Positions 1-8,773 of a stretch of 31,669 bases of DNA are shown here, one piece after another. Under the pieces are notes generated by a model, which saw only the letters and a list, made by a program, of their open reading frames with translations, did not search any database and was not told the origin of the DNA. Origin of the DNA: Pseudomonas sp. UBA6562 (GTDB lineage Bacteria; Pseudomonadota; Gammaproteobacteria; Pseudomonadales; Pseudomonadaceae); the NCBI RefSeq assembly GCF_002434265.1, contig NZ_DJJS01000008.1, positions 261,760 to 293,428 on the forward strand, given 5' to 3'. The translations under genes and the position numbers were made by a program. The stretch's first letter is position 1. Each line of letters begins with the position of its first letter.

Positions 1-52
1 AACGGGCACGGCCCCGCGATGTCGTTTCAGCTTCGGTGAGTGAGGGCTCGTT

Positions 53-490
53 TCAGGCGAGCGTATCGAGCGCCCGCTTGACGGTCTCCACCACCCCCTC
101 GTCGCCACGCTCGCCCCAATACAGGGCGAGCATGCGCGAATCGGCTTCGACCTTGTAGACGCTCTCCGGCAGCTCGGCGAACACCGCCACCAGCCGCGCT
201 TCGTCGCACACCTCGCGCCACTGGTTCCACCATACGCCTGGGCTTACCTGCCAATAGCTCCAGGTGTCGATGCGCCCGGCACGGCGTGCGCGGTGGTATT
301 GCGGGCAAGGGCTGGGCGGCTGCTTTTCCAACCAGTGCGGCCACTGCTGCGGCGCCAGTTGCATGGCCAGCCCTGCGCGGCGCGCTTGCAGGCGCAGGTC
401 CATCTGCCGACTCTGCTTGCGCGAGGGCCGCAGCCAGGCGAGCGGGCTGAGAATCAGCGCAAGGATTGACACAACCAGCCATACCGTCAT
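53..490 (-). CDS. hypothetical protein with one N-terminal membrane segment
   Basis: A 145-residue protein that I do not recognise by function. Residues 1-20 (MTVWLVVSILALILSPLAWL) form one hydrophobic helix, followed by a basic stretch (RPSRKQSRQ), which suggests a single-pass inner-membrane anchor with the rest cytoplasmic. The remainder is rich in Trp and Arg, with a WSYWQVSPGVWWNQW stretch around residues 75-90. The start at 490 is preferred over an in-frame upstream ATG at 517 because AGGGGAC lies at a good distance before it and the hydrophobic segment then begins at once. It is divergent from the universal stress gene, with about 110 bp between them. Proteins like this are common, uncharacterised and conserved in Pseudomonas as far as I recall. 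Gene reality is likely; function is unknown. Confidence 0.75.
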   Translation of the reverse strand: MTVWLVVSILALILSPLAWLRPSRKQSRQMDLRLQARRAGLAMQLAPQQWPHWLEKQPPSPCPQYHRARRAGRIDTWSYWQVSPGVWWNQWREVCDEARLVAVFAELPESVYKVEADSRMLALYWGERGDEGVVETVKRALDTLA

Positions 491-600
491 ATCTGTACGT
501 CCCCTGAAACGTTGCACATGAGCGTGTTAGTCCGTTTTACGGCGAGCGTCTCGAAAGCGACCATACTTCCCTTATCCCCCGATCCTCAGGAGTGCCGCTC

Positions 601-1044
601 ATGCCCTACATTCATCTTCTGGTCGCCGTCGACCTGACGGAAGAGTGTGATCCCGTGATCAAGCGTGCCATGGAAATCGCCGCACCGAACAACGCCACGG
701 TATCGCTGGTGCACATCGTCGAACCCATGGCCATGGCCTTTGGCGGCGACGTGCCGATGGACCTCTCGCAGTTGCAGCAACAGCAGCTCGACCAGGCCAA
801 GGAGCGCATGGACCGTCTGTTCACCAAATACGACGGTATCCAGCGCGGCGATTCGCACCTTGCCTATGGCCAGCCCCGTCAGGAAATCCATCAACTGGCC
901 AAGGAACGGCAATGCGACCTGATCGTGGTCGGTAGCCACGGTCGTCATGGTTTGGCACTGCTGCTCGGCTCCACCGCCAACGACGTGCTGCACGGCGCGC
1001 CCTGCGATGTACTGGCGGTGCGCTTGCAGAAAAAAGACAGCTGA
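601..1044 (+). CDS. universal stress protein, UspA family
   Basis: A 147-residue single-domain Usp protein. It opens with the family's first beta strand (HLLVAVDLTEE) and has LVHIVEP near residue 36. It ends with DLIVVGSHGRHGLALLLGSTANDVL followed by CDVLAVRL. The GSHG...GS loop resembles the nucleotide-binding motif G-2x-G-9x-G-S/T, but the second spacer is 8 residues here, so ATP binding is uncertain; it looks closer to the UspA subclass. Usp proteins are cytoplasmic dimers that help survival under stasis and low oxygen. The start at 601 follows AGGAG at 588-592; an in-frame upstream start at 592 has no such site. The gene is monocistronic, divergent from the hypothetical gene and convergent with uup, with strong hairpins between. 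Confidence 0.93.
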   Translation: MPYIHLLVAVDLTEECDPVIKRAMEIAAPNNATVSLVHIVEPMAMAFGGDVPMDLSQLQQQQLDQAKERMDRLFTKYDGIQRGDSHLAYGQPRQEIHQLAKERQCDLIVVGSHGRHGLALLLGSTANDVLHGAPCDVLAVRLQKKDS

Positions 1045-1050
1045 TGCAGT

Positions 1051-1074
1051 CGCGGCGCCCCGAGGGGCGCCGCG
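1051..1074. terminator. strong hairpin between convergent usp and uup
   Basis: CGCGGCGCCCC (1051-1061) pairs perfectly with GGGGCGCCGCG (1064-1074): an 11-bp all-GC stem closed by only two bases. It begins 6 bases after the usp stop and lies 27 bases beyond the uup stop, so it could end both transcripts. No T-tract follows on either strand, so it is intrinsic-like rather than canonical. Confidence 0.65.
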
Positions 1075-1081
1075 CGCATTA

Positions 1082-1099
1082 CCGGGCCGCTCGGCCCGG
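1082..1099. terminator. second hairpin in the usp/uup interval
   Basis: CCGGGCCG (1082-1089) pairs perfectly with CGGCCCGG (1092-1099) across a 2-base turn. It sits directly after the uup stop when read on the minus strand, where it would be the first structure met by the uup transcript. There is no T-run. Confidence 0.5.
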
Positions 1100-1101
1100 C
1101 T

Positions 1102-3030
<1,929 letters not shown>

Positions 3031-3135
3031 GGTGGTCTCCAGAAAACGGGCGCGCAGTCTACCCGGTTTGGCGCGGCGCGGCATCAAGCGCAGGCCCTGG
3101 CGCGCTCCGCTCGTCCGCAATCGGCCAATCGCTGC

Positions 3136-3151
3136 GCGGCGCTTTCGCCGC
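3136..3151. other. small hairpin in the uup/slt divergent region
   Basis: GCGGCG (3136-3141) and CGCCGC (3146-3151) pair across a CTTT loop in the 206-bp region between the divergent uup and slt genes. It could be a leader structure of slt, but in DNA this GC-rich it may be chance. I see no convincing -35/-10 pair here. Confidence 0.25.
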
Positions 3152-3236
3152 CCCTGGGCAACGGCTAAGCTAGGGCGCTCATTCCACAGTGCTGGCCACG
3201 CCGTCACTTTCCATGGTTCAACTGCACGGACGTATC

Positions 3237-5165
3237 ATGCGCAGCCGCCTGTTCCAGATCGTTTCCTGCCTGCTGCTCGGCGCTGCCTCCACCGGCGCGG
3301 CCCAGGCCACCGACCTCATCCAGCAACGTCAGTACTACGACGAAGCCAAACGCGCCCTGGCCAAGGGCGACAAAGGCCCGTACCTGCGTTACGCCCAGGC
3401 CCTGAGCGATTACCCGCTCACACCGTACCTGGCCTACGACGAACTCACCGCGCGGCTGAAGTCGGCCAGCAACGCCGAGATCGAAGCCTTCCTCAAGGAA
3501 CACGGCGACCTGCCCCAAGCCAACTGGATGAAACTGCGCTGGTTGCGCTGGCTGGCCGAGCGCGGCGAGTGGGACACCTTCGCCCGCTACTACGACCCCA
3601 AGCTCAACTTCACCGAGCTCGACTGCCTCAACGGCCAGTACCAGCTCAGCCACGGCCTGCACGCCGAAGGCCTGGCCAGCGCCGAGAAGCTGTGGCACAC
3701 CGGCAAGTCGCAACCGGCGGCCTGCGACGTGCTGTTCGGCATGTGGTCGGCCGAGGGCCAGATGACCGAAGCGCGGCGCTGGGAACGCCTCAAGCTCGCG
3801 GCGCAGGCGCGCAACTACGGCCTGGCCAACGCCCTGGCCAAAACCCTCACCACGCTGAATGGCCAAGGCCAGTTGCTGATCGATGTGGCGCAAAAACCCG
3901 AGCTGCTGAACCAGCCCTCGCGCTTCGCCCCGCCCAGCGAGGCGATGTCCGACATCGTCAGCCTGGGTCTGCGCCGCCTGGCCCGACAAGACCCCGAGCG
4001 GGCCATGTCGATGCTCGACGACTATGCCCAGCGCATGCATTTCTCCCGTGACGAACAGGTGGCCATCGCCCGTGAGATCGGTTTGAGCCTGGCGCGCCGC
4101 TACGACCCGCGCGCCCTCGACCTGATGACCCGCTACGACCCGGAACTGCGCGACGACACCGTCAGCGAATGGCGCATGCGCCTGCTGCTGCGCCTGGGCC
4201 GCTGGCAGGACGCCTATGACCTGACCCGCCGCCTGCCCGCAGACCTGGCCAACAGCAACCGCTGGCGCTACTGGCAGGCGCGCAGCCTGGAGCTGGCCAA
4301 GCCCAACGACCCGCAGATCCCGCAGCTGTACAAGGCCGTGGCCCGCGAGCGCGACTTCTACGGCTTCCTCGCCGCCGACCGCGCGCAGACCCCCTACCAG
4401 CTCAACAACAAGCCGCTGGTGCTGAGCCAGGCGCTGGTCAACAAGGTACGCAACACCCCCGGCGTGCGCCGCGCCCTGGAATTCCATGCCCGCGGCCAGA
4501 TCGTCGACGGGCGCCGCGAGTGGTACTACGTCAGCCGTCACTTCAGCCGCGACGAGATGGTCGCCCAGGCGCGCCTGGCCTACGAGCTGCGCTGGTACTT
4601 CCCGGCCATCCGCACCATTAGCCAGGCGCAATACTGGGACGACCTGGACATCCGTTTCCCCATGGCCCACCGCGACACCTTGGTGCGCGAAGCCAAGGTA
4701 CGCGGCCTGCATTCGAGCTGGGTGTTCGCCATCACCCGTCAGGAAAGCGCGTTCATGGACGACGCCCGTTCCGGGGTCGGCGCCAGTGGCCTGATGCAGC
4801 TGATGCCGGCCACCGCCAAGGAGACCGCACGCAAGTTCAGCATCCCGCTGGCCTCGCCGGCGCAGGTGCTCAACCCCGACACCAACATCCAGCTCGGTGC
4901 CGCCTACTTGAGCCAGGTGCACAGCCAGTTCAACGGCAATCGGGTATTGGCCTCGGCCGCCTACAACGCCGGCCCCGGCCGTGTGCGGCAGTGGCTGCGG
5001 GGTGCCAAGCACCTGAGCTTCGATGTCTGGGTGGAGTCGATTCCGTTCGACGAGACGCGCCAGTACGTGCAGAACGTGCTGTCTTATTCGGTGATCTACG
5101 GGCAGAAGCTCAATTCGCCGCAACCTCTGGTCGATTGGCACGAGCGTTATTTCGACGACATGTAA
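3237..5165 (+). CDS. slt: soluble lytic murein transglycosylase Slt
   Basis: A 642-residue periplasmic enzyme that cleaves the MurNAc-GlcNAc bond of peptidoglycan, forming 1,6-anhydroMurNAc ends, in wall turnover. Residues 1-24 are a Sec signal peptide ending AAQA. The following ~430 residues are helical repeats that form the doughnut-shaped U and L domains of Slt70. The C-terminal SLT domain carries ITRQESAF with catalytic Glu503, then GLMQLMPATA, QLGAAYL and ASAAYNAGPGRV, all classic goose-lysozyme-like motifs. The length matches the family (about 640 residues). The start at 3237 (MRSRLFQ) is chosen because it begins the signal peptide; ATG 3213 and GTG 3189 in frame would add an untypical leader. 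It is divergent from uup and stands alone, with a hairpin after it. Confidence 0.95.
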   Translation: MRSRLFQIVSCLLLGAASTGAAQATDLIQQRQYYDEAKRALAKGDKGPYLRYAQALSDYPLTPYLAYDELTARLKSASNAEIEAFLKEHGDLPQANWMKLRWLRWLAERGEWDTFARYYDPKLNFTELDCLNGQYQLSHGLHAEGLASAEKLWHTGKSQPAACDVLFGMWSAEGQMTEARRWERLKLAAQARNYGLANALAKTLTTLNGQGQLLIDVAQKPELLNQPSRFAPPSEAMSDIVSLGLRRLARQDPERAMSMLDDYAQRMHFSRDEQVAIAREIGLSLARRYDPRALDLMTRYDPELRDDTVSEWRMRLLLRLGRWQDAYDLTRRLPADLANSNRWRYWQARSLELAKPNDPQIPQLYKAVARERDFYGFLAADRAQTPYQLNNKPLVLSQALVNKVRNTPGVRRALEFHARGQIVDGRREWYYVSRHFSRDEMVAQARLAYELRWYFPAIRTISQAQYWDDLDIRFPMAHRDTLVREAKVRGLHSSWVFAITRQESAFMDDARSGVGASGLMQLMPATAKETARKFSIPLASPAQVLNPDTNIQLGAAYLSQVHSQFNGNRVLASAAYNAGPGRVRQWLRGAKHLSFDVWVESIPFDETRQYVQNVLSYSVIYGQKLNSPQPLVDWHERYFDDM

Positions 5166-5172
5166 GCGTGTC

Positions 5173-5198
5173 GGCGGCGCGGCCCATGGCCCGCCGCC
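5173..5198 (+). terminator. hairpin after slt
   Basis: GGCGGCG (5173-5179) pairs with CGCCGCC (5192-5198), and inside it GGCC (5181-5184) pairs with GGCC (5188-5191), with C5180 bulged. It starts 8 bases past the slt stop. There is no T-run, so termination is probable but not proven. It separates slt from the dsbD unit. Confidence 0.5.
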
Positions 5199-5275
5199 GC
5201 TCGTTCGCCGTTAACCCCCCGTTAATCACCCCTCGCCAGGCTACGCGCTCCTTCACCGTCAGCAAGGCACCTGTG

Positions 5276-7081
5276 ATGCGCGTCTTCCTCCTTCTCGCGG
5301 GCCTGTTGCTGAGCACCCTGCTCAGCGCCAACCCCTTCGCCAGCAAACCGGATTTCCTGCCCGTGGCGCAGGCCTTCGACGTGACCCACGCGCGTCAGGC
5401 CGACGGCCGATGGCTGATCGATGTGCGCATCCAACCGGGCTATTACCTGTACCAGAAGCGACTCAAGTTCGACGGTCTGCCCGTCGAGCAATACCCGGCA
5501 CTGCCGCCTGCACTGAACCACCATGACGAATTCTTCGGCGACAGCCCGGTGTACCGCGAACGGTTGGTCTTGCAGCTTCCGGCAACGGCACATGGCACCT
5601 TGCGGCTTGGCTGGCAGGGCTGTGCGGATGCAGGGTTGTGTTATCCGCCGCAGACCACCCTGATCGATTTGGGCGAAGGCTCGGCCGGCTCGGCAGCCGA
5701 TCCAGGGTCGAGTGCGCGGGTCGGGCTGGAACAGGCCGCAGGGGGCGATGCTCGCCCTGCTTCAAACAACGTGCCTGGCACCGACGCCGAGCAGGCCAGC
5801 GACCAGGCCCTGGCCAGCGATCTGCTGACCGGCTCGCTGGCCTGGAGCCTGCTCGCCTTCTTCGGTCTCGGGCTGCTGCTGGCCTTCACGCCCTGCTCGC
5901 TGCCGATGCTGCCGATCCTCGCCGGCCTGGTGCTGGGCAATGGCGCCAGTGCCCGGCGCGGCTGGCTGCTGGCCGGCAGCTATGTGGTGAGCATGGCATT
6001 GGTCTATGCGGCGCTGGGCGTGCTGGCCGCCGCCTTGGGCGCGAGCTTGCAGGCCTGGCTGCAACAGCCCTGGCTGCTCGGCGCGCTGGCGGCGCTGTTC
6101 GTGCTGCTGGCGCTGCCGATGTTCGGGGCGTTCGAGCTGCAACTGCCGATGGCCCTGCGCGACCGCCTCGACCGCGCCGGACGCAACACCCAGGGCGGCA
6201 GCCTGTCAGGCGCGGCCTTGCTGGGCGCATTGTCCGGCCTGCTGCTCGGTCCCTGCATGACCGCGCCGCTGGCCGGCGCGCTGCTGTTCATCGCGCAGAG
6301 CGGCGACCTGCTGCAAGGCGGCCTGGTGTTGTTCAGCCTGGGCCTGGGTATGGGCGTACCGCTGTTGCTGCTGGTGACCCTGGGCAATCGCTTCCTGCCG
6401 CGCCCCGGGGCGTGGATGGACCGGGTCAAGGCGGTGTTCGGCTTCGTATTCCTGGCGATGGCTTTGTACATCCTGCGCAATCTACTGCCAGCTTCGCTGG
6501 TGTTGGGTCTTGCCGCAGCCTGGCTACTGGCGCTGGCCTGGAGCGCCTGGCCGACGCTGCGCGCCAGGCCGGCACTGCGGGTGCTGCCAGCGATGGCCGG
6601 GCTATGGGGCAGCTTGATGCTGATCGGCGCGGCAGCCGGCGGTGACGATCCTTGGCAGCCACTGCGGCCCTTCGCAGCGTCGCCCGCCGCTACGGCCGCG
6701 GCGCCCGCTCTGACGGCGTTCAACACGGTAACGTCGGACAGCCAACTGCAAACCGCCCTGGACGCCGCCAAGGCGGCGAACCAATGGGTCATGCTCGACT
6801 ACACGGCAGACTGGTGCGTGGCCTGCAAGGTGATGGAGCAGCAGGTCTTCGCCCGCGCCGATGTGCAGGCAAGCCTTGCCTCCGTGCGCCTGATCCGCGT
6901 CGACGTCAGCACCGATTCCACAGACAGCCGCACTTTGCTGCAGCGCTACCAGGTGCCAGGCCCGCCCAGCCTGCTCTGGATCGGCCCCGACGGTGAGGAG
7001 CGGCGCGCGCGGCGCATCACCGGCGCCATCAATGCTCCCGCTCTGCTCGAGCACTGGGCGCTGACGCGGAGCCAAGGCTGA
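5276..7081 (+). CDS. dsbD: thiol:disulfide interchange protein DsbD
   Basis: A 601-residue inner-membrane reductase that carries electrons from cytoplasmic thioredoxin to periplasmic partners such as DsbC/G-type isomerases. A signal peptide (residues 1-~18) leads into the periplasmic alpha domain, where GWQGCADAGLCYPP carries the Cys116/Cys122 pair. A low-complexity Ala/Gly/Asp linker (~135-182) follows. The membrane domain (~185-490) has FTPCSLP with Cys207 and LLGPCMTAP with Cys327, the buried redox pair. The C-terminal gamma thioredoxin domain has WCVAC with Cys514/Cys517 and VPGPPS as cis-Pro loop. All six cysteines are present. The ATG at 5276 starts the signal peptide; the frame is open upstream, but no better start is seen. 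Its stop overlaps the next start by one base (TGATG), showing co-translation with the downstream redox genes. Confidence 0.95.
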   Translation: MRVFLLLAGLLLSTLLSANPFASKPDFLPVAQAFDVTHARQADGRWLIDVRIQPGYYLYQKRLKFDGLPVEQYPALPPALNHHDEFFGDSPVYRERLVLQLPATAHGTLRLGWQGCADAGLCYPPQTTLIDLGEGSAGSAADPGSSARVGLEQAAGGDARPASNNVPGTDAEQASDQALASDLLTGSLAWSLLAFFGLGLLLAFTPCSLPMLPILAGLVLGNGASARRGWLLAGSYVVSMALVYAALGVLAAALGASLQAWLQQPWLLGALAALFVLLALPMFGAFELQLPMALRDRLDRAGRNTQGGSLSGAALLGALSGLLLGPCMTAPLAGALLFIAQSGDLLQGGLVLFSLGLGMGVPLLLLVTLGNRFLPRPGAWMDRVKAVFGFVFLAMALYILRNLLPASLVLGLAAAWLLALAWSAWPTLRARPALRVLPAMAGLWGSLMLIGAAAGGDDPWQPLRPFAASPAATAAAPALTAFNTVTSDSQLQTALDAAKAANQWVMLDYTADWCVACKVMEQQVFARADVQASLASVRLIRVDVSTDSTDSRTLLQRYQVPGPPSLLWIGPDGEERRARRITGAINAPALLEHWALTRSQG

Positions 7082-7905
7082 TGCTGACCGTCACCCTCGG
7101 GCCGCTGACCATGGCCCTCAACCACCTGCTATTGCTTGCCGCTCTAGGCCTGGCCAGCCTGGTCGGCTGGGTCGTGGGTCGGCGACAGGGGGCGAATCCC
7201 GAGTCGGCATTGTTCAACTTGTTTCTGTTGGGATTGTTGGGCGCACGCATTGGCTTCGTGGCGGCCTACTGGCCTTTGTACTGGCAAGCCCCCGCGCAGA
7301 TCGTCGACATTCGCGACGGCGGATTCCAACTCTGGGGCGGTGTGCTCGGTCTCGCATTGGGTGGCCTGTGGTACGGCCACCGGCGTCCGGCGCTGCGCCG
7401 GCCATTGGCCTGGGCCTTGGGCAGCGGCGCCTTGTTCTGGTGCCTGGCGTCGCTGGCCAGCCACCTTTACGACAAAGGCACCGAGCTGCCGGCGATCAGC
7501 CTGCGCGATGCCCAGGGCGAGGCCGTGGCGCTGCACAGCTATCGTGGCCGCCCGCTGGTAGTCAACCTGTGGGCCACCTGGTGCCCGCCCTGTCGCCGGG
7601 AAATGCCGGTCTTGCAGGAAGCGCAGCACGACTACCCGCACGTGACGTTCCTCTTCGTCAACCAAGGCGAGACGCCGGCCAGCGTGCGCACATTCATAAC
7701 TACCACCGGCCTGAGCCTCTCACACGTACTGTTCGACGGCACGGGCGAGCTGGCGCGCAGCGTCGGCTCCATGGCCCTGCCCACCACACTGTTCTACAGC
7801 GCCGAAGGACGGTTGCTCGGTAGCCACCTCGGCGAGCTGTCGCGCGCCAGTTTGCGACACGCCCTCGAACGCTTCGACGCCACCCCCTCCGAACAAGGAA
7901 ACTGA
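7081..7905 (+). CDS. membrane protein with degenerate Lgt-like N-terminus and TlpA-type thioredoxin domain
   Basis: A 274-residue protein in two parts. Residues 1-~128 contain about four hydrophobic segments. GARIGFVAAYWPLYW and GGFQLWGGVLG (residues 54-90) resemble stretches of prolipoprotein diacylglyceryl transferase (Lgt), but the Lgt HGG histidine is Trp here and the protein is far too short for an active Lgt. Residues ~133-270 form a TlpA/ResA-like thioredoxin domain with WATWCPPC (Cys168/Cys171) and cis-Pro at MALPTT (Pro234); it should face the periplasm. It most likely acts as a membrane-tethered thiol reductase fed by DsbD, for example in cytochrome c maturation or isomerase reduction. 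It overlaps dsbD by one base and sits one base before dsbG. ATG 7111 is an alternative start. The redox domain is certain; the Lgt kinship is inferred. Confidence 0.9.
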   Translation: MLTVTLGPLTMALNHLLLLAALGLASLVGWVVGRRQGANPESALFNLFLLGLLGARIGFVAAYWPLYWQAPAQIVDIRDGGFQLWGGVLGLALGGLWYGHRRPALRRPLAWALGSGALFWCLASLASHLYDKGTELPAISLRDAQGEAVALHSYRGRPLVVNLWATWCPPCRREMPVLQEAQHDYPHVTFLFVNQGETPASVRTFITTTGLSLSHVLFDGTGELARSVGSMALPTTLFYSAEGRLLGSHLGELSRASLRHALERFDATPSEQGN

Positions 7906-7906
7906 C

Positions 7907-8662
7907 ATGCGCCTTTCCCTTCTGCCGATCACCCTCGCCCTGCTTGGCGCCCCTCTGGCACAAGCCGCCGAACTGCCCGCCCCTGTCCAACAGATCGAAG
8001 CCAAAGGCGCCGTGATCAAAGGCCGCTTCGATGCGCCCAGCGGCCTCCAGGGCTACGCCGCCGAATACCAGGGCAACGCCTTGGCGCTCTACCTCACCGC
8101 CGATGGCCAGCACGTGCTGGTCGGCAACCTGTTCGACGCCAAGGGCAACGACCTGAGCGCCAAACCCTTGGACGAACTGGTCCACCAGCCCATGAGCAAG
8201 GCTGCGTGGAGCCAGCTGGAACAGACCACCTGGATCGCCGACGGCAAGCCCGACGCGCCGCGCACGCTTTACGTGTTCAGCGACCCGAACTGCCCGTACT
8301 GCACGATGTTCTGGGAGCAGGCGCGGCCCTGGGTCAAGGCCGGCAAAGTGCAATTGCGCCATATCCCGGTCGGCATCATCCGCCCCGACAGCCTGGGCAA
8401 GTCGGCCGCGCTGCTGGCCGCGAAAGACCCGGCCAAGGCATTGCACGACCACGAAGCGGCCGGCAAGGCGAGCACCCTCAAGCCGCTGGCGCAGATTCCG
8501 GCGCCAATCGAAAAACAGTTGCAGGCCAACCAGCGCACGATGGAAGCCCTGGGGCTGCACGCCACGCCGGCCATTTTCTACCTCGACGACGAAGGCCGGC
8601 TGCAACGCCAGCAAGGCGCGCCGCGGCCCGAGACGCTCAAGACTTTGTTGGGCGAGCGCTAG
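7907..8662 (+). CDS. dsbG: thiol:disulfide interchange protein DsbG
   Basis: A 251-residue periplasmic disulfide isomerase or reductase of the DsbC/DsbG class. Residues 1-20 (MRLSLLPITLALLGAPLAQA) are a signal peptide. An N-terminal dimerisation region (~22-100) is followed by a thioredoxin fold with FSDPNCPYC (Cys129/Cys132) and cis-Pro in HATPAIFY (Thr220-Pro221). The Thr before the cis-Pro and the CPYC centre fit DsbG better than DsbC (CGYC, usually Thr too), and the length matches DsbG. DsbG keeps single cysteines of periplasmic proteins reduced and takes its electrons from DsbD, which is encoded two genes upstream. AAGGAA at 7895-7900, within the end of the preceding gene, is its ribosome binding site. 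It is the last gene of the three-gene unit. Confidence 0.93.
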   Translation: MRLSLLPITLALLGAPLAQAAELPAPVQQIEAKGAVIKGRFDAPSGLQGYAAEYQGNALALYLTADGQHVLVGNLFDAKGNDLSAKPLDELVHQPMSKAAWSQLEQTTWIADGKPDAPRTLYVFSDPNCPYCTMFWEQARPWVKAGKVQLRHIPVGIIRPDSLGKSAALLAAKDPAKALHDHEAAGKASTLKPLAQIPAPIEKQLQANQRTMEALGLHATPAIFYLDDEGRLQRQQGAPRPETLKTLLGER

Positions 8663-8705
8663 TCGTCGGCGCTATCGACCTTGCCGTCGTGCGGATCGTG
8701 CCCAC

Positions 8706-8728
8706 GCGGGGCTGCCGTACGGCTCCGC
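8706..8728. other. imperfect hairpin between convergent dsbG and pvdL
   Basis: GCGG (8706-8709) and CCGC (8725-8728) enclose the perfect palindrome GCCGTACGGC (8713-8722 region). The stem is imperfect and no T-run follows, so this is only a weak terminator candidate for the 111-bp convergent gap. Confidence 0.3.
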
Positions 8729-8773
8729 ACACGCCTCGATGGCCCGGCCCGCAAAGGCTGGCGAGCCGTCCGC

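Noticed and set aside
7081..7905. An active prolipoprotein diacylglyceryl transferase
   Set aside because: The HGG histidine is replaced by Trp and the membrane part is less than half of normal Lgt length.
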